Of a DNA stretch of 64,000 nt, positions 1-9,859 are shown piece by piece. Both the position numbers and the translations under genes were made by a program. Each line of letters opens with the position of its first letter. The first letter of the stretch is position 1. Source of the DNA: Herbaspirillum seropedicae (lineage in GTDB: Bacteria; Pseudomonadota; Gammaproteobacteria; Burkholderiales; Burkholderiaceae_D); contig NZ_CP011930.1 of the NCBI RefSeq assembly GCF_001040945.1, positions 1,961,704-2,025,703 on the forward strand, given 5' to 3'. The notes below the pieces were generated by a model. The model ran no database searches. It was not told the origin of the DNA and saw nothing but the letters and a program-made list of their open reading frames with translations.

Positions 1-157
1 GGGTGGCGGCCGCAGCCGTCGGGGCTGCCGGTTCCGCCGGAGCGTTCTGCGCCACTGTCCATGCGCAGCTCAAGCCACCGGCCAGCACTGCGAGCGCCAG
101 CGCGATGCGCGAGAGGCGGGCAGGGGCTTTCACGGAAGTGCCGGTGGTCTTGCGCAT
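1..157 (-). CDS. DUF3106-type secreted protein, N-terminal part only
   Basis: This is a partial gene that runs off the left edge. The visible 52 residues start at the ATG at 157 with a basic N-terminus, a hydrophobic Ala/Leu stretch and then an Ala/Pro-rich segment. That is a typical Sec signal peptide followed by a low-complexity linker. The start lies 4 bp after the stop of the DUF3619 gene, so it is the third gene of the sigma-factor operon. The DUF3106 name rests on conserved gene order in Burkholderiales (sigma factor, DUF3619, DUF3106), not on the domain itself, which lies outside the window. Function unknown. A periplasmic location is likely. Confidence 0.55.
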   Translation of the reverse strand, partial: MRKTTGTSVKAPARLSRIALALAVLAGGLSCAWTVAQNAPAEPAAPTAAAAT

Positions 158-161
158 CGTC

Positions 162-572
162 TTATTGTTCCTTTTCAGCCAGATAGGCATTGAAGCCGTG
201 GTCCAGGTAGGCCGACAGCGGCAGTTCGTCAGAGAGCACGGCCGCGTCGATGTCGGCCAGGTAGGAGACGCGCTTGGCGTTCTCGTGCTGGTAGAGACCG
301 GCGAAGAGGATGATGCCCGCCAGCAGCGGCGCGGCCACACCCAGGCGGCCCAGCCAGGAGGCCTTCGGCGAGAGCATGCCGCCGGCGCTGCCGAAGGCGC
401 CGGCCAGCACCGGTTGCTCCACGCGCACGGTCATGGGCGTCTGCTTCTTGCGCGCCAGCGCCACCCGGCGGGCGGCGGCCAGGCTTTGCAGGGTGTCGTC
501 GGACAAGTTGTCGAGGTTGGCGTCCAGCGCCAACTTCACCTTGTAGGCGAATTGCATTTCCTTGTTGTTCAT
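162..572 (-). CDS. DUF3619 family single-pass membrane protein
   Basis: A 136-residue protein. Its start ATG overlaps the stop of the upstream sigma-factor gene (ATGA), so the two are probably translationally coupled. The N-terminal ~75 residues are charged and soluble. One hydrophobic segment near residues 78-97 (core APLLAGIILFAGLY) is followed by an acidic C-terminus. The topology (cytosolic N-terminus, one membrane span, short outside tail) and coupling to an ECF sigma gene resemble anti-sigma factors. I see no zinc-binding HxxxCxxC motif of the ZAS type. An anti-sigma role is inference; the family is formally uncharacterised. Confidence 0.75.
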   Translation of the reverse strand: MNNKEMQFAYKVKLALDANLDNLSDDTLQSLAAARRVALARKKQTPMTVRVEQPVLAGAFGSAGGMLSPKASWLGRLGVAAPLLAGIILFAGLYQHENAKRVSYLADIDAAVLSDELPLSAYLDHGFNAYLAEKEQ

Positions 573-1147
573 AATGAGATTCCTTTGGCTCTTAGAGCTT
601 GAGCCAGCGCGTGAGTTGCGCGGGAGCAATGGGTTTTTACGCTGCCTTCGGAGCAACCCATGGCGGCGGCTGTTTCCGCCACGTCCATGTCCTGCCAATA
701 ACGCATCAAGAATGCTTCCCGTTGACGTGTGGGCAGCTTTTGTATCTCGGCATCGATGAGGTTCAGGGTCTGCTGGCGCTCGACCTTGTCGGCGCTGGAT
801 TCGGCGGCCTCCGAGCCGTCTTCCGATTCGAGGCTTTCGAGCAGGTCGAAGTCCTCGCCGCCCTCGCCATCTCCGCCATTGCCGCCGAAGCTGGAGAACA
901 GGCTCACCCAGGTGTTGCGCACCTTTTCGCGGCGGAAGAAATCGTGGATGGTGTTTTGCAGGATGCGCTGGAACAGCATCGGCAACTCATCCACCGGTTT
1001 GTCGCCGTATTTCTCGGCCAGCTTGATCATCGCATCCTGGACGATGTCCAACGCGGCCTCATCCTTGCGTACGGCATACACCGCCTGTTTGAAGGCGCGG
1101 CGTTCGACACTTTCAAGAAAATCGGAGAGTTCTTTGTCAGTTGCCAT
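569..1147 (-). CDS. RNA polymerase sigma factor, ECF type
   Basis: A 192-residue sigma-70 family protein of the extracytoplasmic function class. Region 2 lies at roughly residues 10-80 (FKQAVYAVRKDEAALDIVQDAMI, then the RILQNTIHDFFRRE helix). An acidic linker follows, rich in Gly, Glu and Asp. Region 4 occupies the C-terminus (LPTRQREAFLMRYWQDMDVAETAAAMGCSEGSVKTH), the helix-turn-helix that reads the -35 element. The start at 1147 was chosen because MATDKELSDFLE begins the conserved region; in-frame sequence upstream looks non-coding. It heads an operon with DUF3619 and DUF3106 genes, which may control its activity. The inducing signal is unknown. Confidence 0.88.
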   Translation of the reverse strand: MATDKELSDFLESVERRAFKQAVYAVRKDEAALDIVQDAMIKLAEKYGDKPVDELPMLFQRILQNTIHDFFRREKVRNTWVSLFSSFGGNGGDGEGGEDFDLLESLESEDGSEAAESSADKVERQQTLNLIDAEIQKLPTRQREAFLMRYWQDMDVAETAAAMGCSEGSVKTHCSRATHALAQALRAKGISL

Positions 1148-1693
1148 GCAATACGGTGTGCCGGATGGGTCGCTGGCCAAGAACGGGCAAAATCGCTCAG
1201 TCTGGCCGGTAGGGATGCGGAAAATGCAACAAAACGTCAAAAAGCAGACCGAATCCTAGCAAAAATGGCCCTCTTTGTCGTGCAGTTTATCCCTTCACCT
1301 TCGTACAAACGCGAGTGATGTACGGTGTTTGGCCTGATTTCGCTTGACCAAAATGATGCAACGCATTACTGTCCTGTTTCCCGCCTCCCACATCTGGGGC
1401 GTTTTTGTTCCTTGCCGGTGCTTCACATAAGGTCGTGCCGGTTCGAGGAAACGCTTTATAGGTTTAAAGCTTGTTTGTTCTAACCCGTGCCACAAGCGCG
1501 AGGAATCAGTAGCAGTCGATCTTGTACCAAGGCTGAACGAGTCGCGTTGAGCGGCGTTTCGAACTCCACTACGGTTGGGGCGCAGAAACGGCGTGACCGC
1601 ACAATAAAGGGATGCTGCCGGCAAGACGATCGATACGGTTCCGTCAGGAGAGAACATCCGATCAATTTCCAATGGACCTTGAAAGGAAGCAGC
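1148..1693. other. Intergenic region between sigma factor and ilvB
   Basis: A 546-bp divergent spacer. On the plus strand a weak promoter-like pair lies at 1344-1349 (TTGACC) and 1367-1372 (TACTGT) with 17-bp spacing. A 6-bp inverted repeat GCTTTA-N6-TAAAGC occupies 1453-1470. The ilvB ribosome-binding site (GGAAG) is just before 1694. The long untranslated leader would fit regulation of the ilv operon, but I find no convincing attenuator hairpin with a T-run. Confidence 0.4.
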
Positions 1694-3412
<1,719 letters not shown>

Positions 3413-3413
3413 C

Positions 3414-3905
3414 ATGCGCCATATCATTTCTGTGCTGCTGGAAAACGAAGCCGGCGCATTGTCCCGTGTCGTCGGTCTGTTCTCCGCACGCGGCTACAAC
3501 ATCGAAACGCTCACCGTTGCACCCACCGAAGATTCGACCCTGTCGCGCATGACCATCGTGACCTCGGGTTCGGATGATGTGATCGAACAGATCACCAAAC
3601 ACCTGAACCGCCTGATCGAGGTGGTGAAGGTCGTCGATCTGACCGAAGGCGCGCACATCGAGCGCGAACTGATGCTGATCAAGGTGCGCGCAGTGGGCAA
3701 GGAACGGGAAGAGATGAAGCGTACTGCGGATATCTTCCGCGGCCGCATCATCGACGTCACCGAGAAGACCTACACGATCGAGCTGACCGGCGCCAAGAGC
3801 AAGCTGGACGCCTTCATCGACGCCCTGGATCGCACTGCGATCCTGGAAACGGTCCGTACCGGCGGCTCCGGCATCGGCCGCGGCGAACGGATCCTGAAGA
3901 TCTGA
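3414..3905 (+). CDS. ilvH: Acetolactate synthase, small regulatory subunit
   Basis: A 163-residue regulatory subunit that activates IlvB and gives it valine feedback sensitivity. The N-terminal ACT domain is clear (residues 1-75: HIISVLLENEAGALSRVVGLF, then RGYNIETLTV), and the C-terminal ACT-like domain fills the rest. The length matches the usual ~163 residues. It is directly downstream of ilvB with one base between stop and start, so the two subunits are translated from one message in balanced amounts. Confidence 0.97.
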   Translation: MRHIISVLLENEAGALSRVVGLFSARGYNIETLTVAPTEDSTLSRMTIVTSGSDDVIEQITKHLNRLIEVVKVVDLTEGAHIERELMLIKVRAVGKEREEMKRTADIFRGRIIDVTEKTYTIELTGAKSKLDAFIDALDRTAILETVRTGGSGIGRGERILKI

Positions 3906-3972
3906 TCGACCGCGCCAGGCAGTACGCATCACACACATACACATATTCAAATTCGAGTTACTCGGAACATAG

Positions 3973-4998
<1,026 letters not shown>

Positions 4999-5027
4999 TC
5001 TGCCGCGTCAAGCAAGCAGTCCAGGAA

Positions 5028-5057
5028 AACGCCACGGTTCGCCGTGGCGTTTTTTTT
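5028..5057 (+). terminator. Rho-independent terminator of ilvBHC
   Basis: A 10-bp perfect stem (AACGCCACGG / CCGTGGCGTT) with a TTCG tetraloop is followed by a run of T residues ending at 5057. It lies 30 bp after the ilvC stop. Confidence 0.92.
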
Positions 5058-5222
5058 CCGTCTGTGGACCAGGTGAGGTCGTTGGCATTGTCATTGAGTT
5101 ACGCCTTGTTGCATTTGGCCAAGAACCAATTCTTGAGGTATGTCGTCGAAGTGCCGGGTAGATGCTTCAGATATGAAGCTATCATCACCCCCGTCACCGA
5201 CCAAGAATAAAGAGGATCCCCT

Positions 5223-6011
5223 ATGACACCTTCCCGCAAACTGATGCTGGGCGCCGTTCTGGCCACCGCATGTATTGCCGCTCAGGCGCAGACGGCCATG
5301 ACCGCGCCGGCGCCGGTCCCGACCAGCGGCACCATGGTCGTGGTGCCGGCCAATGGTGAGATCAGCGTGCCGAACGACCAGGCACGCGTCACCCTGCAAG
5401 TCGAAGAGCAGGACAAGGACAAGGCCGCTGCCGCCTCCCGTGTGAACCAGAAGATGAAGCAGGGCATCGAGCTGCTCAAGCGCCAGGACCCGCAAGCCGC
5501 CCTGAAGAGCTACGGGTATTACACCTACGCGGTCTATGCTGAACCGCCGCAAGTCACGCCGCAACAGCCGCGCCAGCCGGCCAAGGCGCGCCAGGTGGTC
5601 GGATGGCGCGTCGGCCAGTATCTGGAGATGACCACCGAGAACCTGGCGGCGCTGCCCAAGACCGTCTCCTCGGCCCAGGCCCTGATGAGCCTGAACGGCC
5701 TGCAATTCGGCCTGAGCCCGGCGGCCGCCAAGAAGCTGGACGCCACCCTGGTCAATGCCACCTACCGCAATCTGGAAGAGCGCATCGGCTTCATCGCCAA
5801 TGCCATGCATCGTGCTCCGTCGGATGCCGTGATCGAGACCGTGGACTTTGAAGGTTCCGGCAACTACGCTGCGCCGGCTCCCGCTCCGATGATGGCCAAG
5901 GCCATGCGTGCCGACATGGTCCAGGAAAGCACGACGGTGGCCGAGCCCAGCTTCGAGCCGGGTGAATCCACTGTGAATATGCGCCTGGTGGGCAAGGTGC
6001 GCTTCAAGTAA
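5223..6011 (+). CDS. SIMPL domain (DUF541) periplasmic protein
   Basis: A 262-residue protein with a cleavable signal peptide (residues 1-22, ending AAQAQ). SIMPL features follow: an early VVPANGEISVPNDQARVTLQVEEQDKD block, alternating strands with a helical Lys/Gln-rich segment, and a C-terminal VNMRLVGKVRFK strand. SIMPL proteins are periplasmic or outer-membrane-associated with no firm enzymatic role; some have been linked to oxidative-stress resistance. It stands between the ilv terminator and an unrelated secreted protein, apparently as a single gene. The start follows an AAAGAGGA ribosome-binding site. Confidence 0.82.
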   Translation: MTPSRKLMLGAVLATACIAAQAQTAMTAPAPVPTSGTMVVVPANGEISVPNDQARVTLQVEEQDKDKAAAASRVNQKMKQGIELLKRQDPQAALKSYGYYTYAVYAEPPQVTPQQPRQPAKARQVVGWRVGQYLEMTTENLAALPKTVSSAQALMSLNGLQFGLSPAAAKKLDATLVNATYRNLEERIGFIANAMHRAPSDAVIETVDFEGSGNYAAPAPAPMMAKAMRADMVQESTTVAEPSFEPGESTVNMRLVGKVRFK

Positions 6012-6090
6012 GTGAGCACACCGGACTGTTCGCGCCTGACAGTTCATATCAAGAATCGTCAACCCGCTCGGGTTGGCAGGGGAGGGAGGC

Positions 6091-6096
6091 TATAAT
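6091..6096 (+). promoter_or_regulatory. Possible -10 element for the secreted protein gene
   Basis: A perfect TATAAT, 37 bp before the ATG at 6133. No good -35 sits at normal spacing (TTGGCA at 6073-6078 is only 12 bp away), so this is a weak call. Confidence 0.3.
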
Positions 6097-6132
6097 CGGC
6101 CCCCCTTTCCGTTTCAAGTAGATCATCTCATC

Positions 6133-6663
6133 ATGCGGACCTTCACCAAGCTGCTCCTGCCGCTCTTCACCGCACTGGTGGCAAGCACGGCGCATGCCGA
6201 CATCTGCGCCGACCTGCGCGCCATCCACCAGCAGTCGCAATCCCGCTTCGACGGCTGGAAGAAAGACGGTCCCGATTCCGTCATGAAGGACGACAAGCGC
6301 GGCCCGATCTATCTCTCCAACTTCATGCTGGATGGCGCCGAGAGCTGCGCCATCGCTGACAATTCCTCGGTCTACACCTGCATCTGGCGCTATCCCACAC
6401 CGACCGACATGGGTCGCGCCTACCAGCGCCTGGTCAGCGATGTGAAGTCTTGTGCACCGCTGGCCAAGGAGCCGCCGGGCATCATCGCCGACGAGCCGCA
6501 GGAGCGCCGTCAGGGCGACCTGCGCCAGATCACCGAAGTCACTGGCCTGGACTATGCCGATGCGGAAGTGACGGTCCTGATCGGGCAGATGCAGCTGACC
6601 GGTCCGCGGGGCCTGGCGCGCAACGAACTGAAGCTGAGCTTCTCCCGCCAGCGACCACGCTGA
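6133..6663 (+). CDS. Secreted protein of unknown function
   Basis: A 176-residue protein beginning MRTFTKLLLPLFTALVASTAHA, a clear Sec signal peptide with cleavage expected after residue 22. The mature part has four cysteines (in DICADL, ESCAIA, YTCIWR and KSCAPL), enough for two disulfides, and is otherwise soluble. I do not recognise the family. The start at 6133 was chosen because the signal peptide begins there. It lies between the SIMPL gene and psd, separated from psd by 177 bp with a separate promoter-like site, so no functional link is implied. Confidence 0.7.
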   Translation: MRTFTKLLLPLFTALVASTAHADICADLRAIHQQSQSRFDGWKKDGPDSVMKDDKRGPIYLSNFMLDGAESCAIADNSSVYTCIWRYPTPTDMGRAYQRLVSDVKSCAPLAKEPPGIIADEPQERRQGDLRQITEVTGLDYADAEVTVLIGQMQLTGPRGLARNELKLSFSRQRPR

Positions 6664-6756
6664 GCCGGCGCCGGGCCATGCCTTGGCCCGATGCTCGAAA
6701 AATTGTCCTCAATGACCCGGGATGCACCGCCACCGGCCGGATGGCGGCGCATTTCA

Positions 6757-6784
6757 TTGCATTTAACGGGCGCTGGACTAAAAT
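6757..6784 (+). promoter_or_regulatory. Candidate sigma-70 promoter for psd-pssA
   Basis: TTGCAT at 6757-6762 and TAAAAT at 6779-6784 with a 16-bp spacer, about 57 bp upstream of the psd start. Confidence 0.45.
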
Positions 6785-6840
6785 GGGCACGCTTTTACTT
6801 TTGAACTTTCCGCGAGCACTGCGCGATCATTGGAGCAACA

Positions 6841-7485
6841 TTGAACAATAACCACTATCCCCACCCCATTATCGCCCGCGAAGGCTGGCCCTTCCTGACC
6901 ATCGCCGTGGTCGTGGCAGCGCTGGCAACCTATTTCTGCGGCGCCTGGTCCTTCCCGCTGTGGATCATCGCGCTGTTCGTGCTGCAGTTCTTCCGTGATC
7001 CGCCGCGCGTGATCCCGCAAGCCGCCAATGCCGTGCTGTCCCCGGCCGATGGCCGCATCGTCGTGGTGGCCCGCGCCCATGATCCCTATACCGACCGCGA
7101 AGCCCTGAAGATCAGCGTCTTCATGAACGTCTTCAACGTCCACTCCAACCGTGCCCCGGTGGATGGCAAGATCGAGAAGGTGCAGTACTTCCCCGGCAAG
7201 TTCGTCAATGCCGACCTCGACAAGGCCTCGCTGGAAAACGAGCGCAACGCCCTGGCCATCACCACCACCAGCGGCCATAGCGTGACCTGCGTGCAGGTGG
7301 CCGGCCTGATCGCCCGCCGCATCCTGTGCTACGTCAAGGCCGGCGATACGCTGGCGCGCGGCCAGCGCTACGGTTTCATCCGCTTCGGTTCGCGCGTGGA
7401 CGTGTACCTGCCGCTGACGGCCACCCCCAAGGTCACCGTGGGCGAAAAGGTCTCGGCGACCGAAACCATTCTGGCCGAACTCTGA
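6841..7485 (+). CDS. psd: Phosphatidylserine decarboxylase proenzyme, short form
   Basis: A 214-residue pyruvoyl-dependent enzyme making phosphatidylethanolamine from phosphatidylserine at the inner membrane. It belongs to the short PSD-A group. One or two hydrophobic segments lie at residues 17-50. The core [20 protein letters not shown] precedes the self-cleavage site [11 protein letters not shown], where Gly183-Ser184 would be cut and the serine converted to the pyruvoyl group. The start is TTG, with GGAG 5-6 bases before it; no ATG fits better. pssA follows 83 bp later, so substrate and product enzymes are neighbours. Confidence 0.93.
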   Translation: MNNNHYPHPIIAREGWPFLTIAVVVAALATYFCGAWSFPLWIIALFVLQFFRDPPRVIPQAANAVLSPADGRIVVVARAHDPYTDREALKISVFMNVFNVHSNRAPVDGKIEKVQYFPGKFVNADLDKASLENERNALAITTTSGHSVTCVQVAGLIARRILCYVKAGDTLARGQRYGFIRFGSRVDVYLPLTATPKVTVGEKVSATETILAEL

Positions 7486-7568
7486 TCACATCCTGACAGC
7501 CTCCTCCGGGTAGTACGCCACGGATGAGGCTGGCACAGGGTTTCCTGCACAACCATTACTGGATATCG

Positions 7569-8429
7569 ATGCCAACACTCAGAAGACGCAAGGCCAAGAC
7601 CGGCATTCCCTTCCCCAAATCCCTGCGCAAGCCCAAGGCGGCGCAACTGGACGAGAGCGGGCAAGTGGTGGTGCGGCGCCGGTCGCGCGGCATCTACCTG
7701 TTGCCCAACGCCTTTACCACCGCAGCCCTGTTCTGCGGTTTCTACGCCATCGTGATGGCGATGAACCTCAAGTTCGACTATGCCTCCATCGCCATCTTCG
7801 TGGCCATGGTGCTGGACAGCCTGGACGGCCGCGTGGCCCGCATGACCAACACCCAGAGCGAATTCGGCGCGCAGTACGACAGCCTGTCGGACATGGTTTC
7901 CTTCGGCGCCGCACCTGCGCTGGTGGTGTATGAATGGTCGCTGCGCGGCATGGGCAAGCTGGGCTGGCTGGCCGCTTTTGTCTATTGCGCCGGCGGTGCG
8001 CTGCGCCTGGCGCGCTTCAACACCAATATCGCCGTGGTCGACAAGCGCTACTTCCAGGGCTTGCCCAGCCCGGCCGCCGCTGCCCTGGTGGCGGGCTTCG
8101 TCTGGCTGATGGATGACCTGCGCTTTGCCGGCACCGACCTGAGCTGGTACGCCTGGGTCATCACCCTCTACGCTGGCGTTACCATGGTCACCAACGTGCC
8201 GTTCTACAGCTTCAAGGATGTCAACTTCCGCAAGCCGGTGCCCTTCATTGCGGCGCTGCTGGTGGTGGTGGCGCTGGTGCTCATTTCCAGCGATCCGTCC
8301 AAGGTGCTGTTCGGGCTGTTCGTGCTGTATGGGCTGTCCGGCTATGGCGTCTATCTCTGGCGCCGCCTCAAGGGCAAGCCGGTCAGTATCGTGCAGACCA
8401 AGGACGAGCATGGCGAGGAGCCGCACTGA
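7569..8429 (+). CDS. pssA: CDP-diacylglycerol--serine O-phosphatidyltransferase
   Basis: A 286-residue integral membrane enzyme that makes phosphatidylserine from CDP-diacylglycerol and serine, supplying Psd. The CDP-alcohol phosphatidyltransferase motif is complete (DSLDGRVARM, then EFGAQYDSLSDMVSFG: DG-x2-AR-x8-G-x3-D-x3-D). Multiple hydrophobic segments follow, and the basic N-terminus (PTLRRRKAK) fits a cytosolic start. I chose the ATG at 7569. An in-frame ATG at 7524 would add 15 residues not usual for the family. Confidence 0.93.
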   Translation: MPTLRRRKAKTGIPFPKSLRKPKAAQLDESGQVVVRRRSRGIYLLPNAFTTAALFCGFYAIVMAMNLKFDYASIAIFVAMVLDSLDGRVARMTNTQSEFGAQYDSLSDMVSFGAAPALVVYEWSLRGMGKLGWLAAFVYCAGGALRLARFNTNIAVVDKRYFQGLPSPAAAALVAGFVWLMDDLRFAGTDLSWYAWVITLYAGVTMVTNVPFYSFKDVNFRKPVPFIAALLVVVALVLISSDPSKVLFGLFVLYGLSGYGVYLWRRLKGKPVSIVQTKDEHGEEPH

Positions 8430-8460
8430 GTCTGGCGCGCTGGCGCCTGGCTGATCCCCG

Positions 8461-8491
8461 CACCCGGCCGCGCGCCGGGTGTTGTCATTTT
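8461..8491 (+). terminator. Probable terminator after pssA
   Basis: Perfect 8-bp stem CACCCGGC / GCCGGGTG with a 5-base loop, followed by TTGTCATTTT. The T-run is interrupted, so strength is uncertain. Confidence 0.55.
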
Positions 8492-8581
8492 GGCGGGGCA
8501 GAGAGGCAGGCGTGGCTTGCCGATCCGGCGGGAGTTGCCTAGAATCCTTGTTGAACTGAATGTTTTTCCTGCATCTTGCGC

Positions 8582-9088
8582 ATGGACGGCATGAACATGG
8601 CCATTGACACCTCCTCGATTCCGCTGGGCAACCTCGACCCCTATGGCCTGCCTGGCAACAGCGCCAGCGCGGGCAACAGTGCGGTCAAGGCGGTCAACGA
8701 TCCGGCCGCCGTCGCGCAGGCGGTGGAACTGGCCGCGCAGGCCTCGGTGGTGGTCAGCCTGGGCGGTGCTTCGTCCGGCAACGGGGCGCTGACCTACAAC
8801 GCGGCTGGATTGTTCGATGCCATTGTCGGCGCCGGTTCGGCCGATGGCGCTTCCCCCGACCTGACCCAGAACCAGGCCACCCAGTCGTATTACCAGGGCA
8901 TCCTCGGCAGCATCGTCATCCCGTCCTCCAACGATGGCGTCTATGACGGTTCGGGGCAGTTCAGCGGCCAGGCCCTGTCCTCGCAGCTCTCGCTGCTGCT
9001 CAAGTCCAATCCCGATCTGACCGGCGCCATCGTCGAAGATATCGTCAACCAGGGTATCGTCGGCGGTCTCATCTCCACCACCGCCTGA
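8582..9088 (+). CDS. Hypothetical protein, Gly/Ser/Ala-rich
   Basis: A 168-residue protein rich in Gly, Ser, Ala and Asn with no signal peptide or membrane span. A helical AVAQAVELAAQASVVVS segment is followed by low-complexity loops, and the C-terminus (LTGAIVEDIVNQGIVGGLISTTA) is hydrophobic. I do not recognise a family. Three in-frame ATGs (8582, 8591, 8597) are possible and no clear ribosome-binding site decides between them. It is a single gene after the pssA terminator, convergent with the next gene. The codon pattern and absence of stops over 500 bp support it being real. Confidence 0.6.
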   Translation: MDGMNMAIDTSSIPLGNLDPYGLPGNSASAGNSAVKAVNDPAAVAQAVELAAQASVVVSLGGASSGNGALTYNAAGLFDAIVGAGSADGASPDLTQNQATQSYYQGILGSIVIPSSNDGVYDGSGQFSGQALSSQLSLLLKSNPDLTGAIVEDIVNQGIVGGLISTTA

Positions 9089-9142
9089 GCCTGTATCCGG
9101 ACGTCCGAAGCGCCTGCTTCAGGCCCTTGCGCGGTCCAGCGA

Positions 9143-9859
9143 TTACTGCTCCAGGATCAGATCGGCCAGCCGCTCGCGCAGGAGGGCGTCATGCTGGCTG
9201 CGTTCGCTGACCCGATGATCCACGCCCGGTAGATCGACGATGCGGCAGGCGCTGGCCGCCACGGCATGCGCACGGATGAGTTCGGCGACTTCAGCGGGAA
9301 TGACCGCATCCTCGCTGGCGCGGATGAGGGTGAGGCGGCCCGGGTAGCGGCGGATCAGGGCCAATACCGTGGCGTCGCGCCAACTGCCAGGGCGGCGCAA
9401 GGCTGCGCTGAAGGCTGGGCCGAAGGGCAACTCGAAGGCTGCGCCGTCATAGAGCGCACCCACCAGCGTGACCACATGGGCGATCCGGTTTTCGGGGCGG
9501 CAAGCCAGGCGCAGCGCAATCTCGCCGCTCATGCTCACGCCTACCACCGTGCGCGGCGCAACGGTCAAGGCATCCAGGGCGGCCTGGGCTTCTGCCAGGC
9601 GTTTGGCCAGGGAATTCGGCTGGCGGGCGCTGCTTTGTCCGTGTCCGGAAAAGTCGATGGCGGCGCTGGCGCATCCGCGCAGCGCCAGCGCCTGGCGCAA
9701 AGGCCACTGGCGCTGGCGGTCACCCTGCCCGGCGCCATGCAGCACGAGCGTCTGCACCGTCGCACTGGCCGGGCCGTGAAGCAGATCGGCGGCCAGCGTT
9801 TCAGCGCCCACCGCGAGTGCGCGTGGCTGGGCCCTCCAGCCGTCGGGCAGGGCGCTCAT
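9143..9859 (-). CDS. Alpha/beta hydrolase
   Basis: A 238-residue alpha/beta-hydrolase fold protein. LVLHGAGQGD is the oxyanion-hole region, GVSMSGE holds the nucleophile serine, the acid is probably the aspartate in RASEDAVIP, and the histidine is in PGVDHRVSE. The order and spacing match the family. There is no lid large enough to suggest a lipase, and the substrate is unknown. The ATG at 9859 overlaps the stop of the upstream diguanylate cyclase gene by one base (TGATG), so the two are translationally coupled. Confidence 0.82.
   Translation of the reverse strand: MSALPDGWRAQPRALAVGAETLAADLLHGPASATVQTLVLHGAGQGDRQRQWPLRQALALRGCASAAIDFSGHGQSSARQPNSLAKRLAEAQAALDALTVAPRTVVGVSMSGEIALRLACRPENRIAHVVTLVGALYDGAAFELPFGPAFSAALRRPGSWRDATVLALIRRYPGRLTLIRASEDAVIPAEVAELIRAHAVAASACRIVDLPGVDHRVSERSQHDALLRERLADLILEQ

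Noticed and set aside
3..1318. Plus-strand open frames across the left edge
   Set aside because: They are shadows of the minus-strand sigma factor, DUF3619 and DUF3106 genes, which have clear motifs and coupled starts.
1353..1433. Short frame that could be an ilv leader peptide (25 codons)
   Set aside because: It contains some Ile, Val and Leu but no run of them, lacks a ribosome-binding site and is not followed by an attenuator with a T-run.
7524..7571. Earlier start for pssA at 7524
   Set aside because: The added 15 residues are not typical of the family, and the later ATG gives the usual basic N-terminus.
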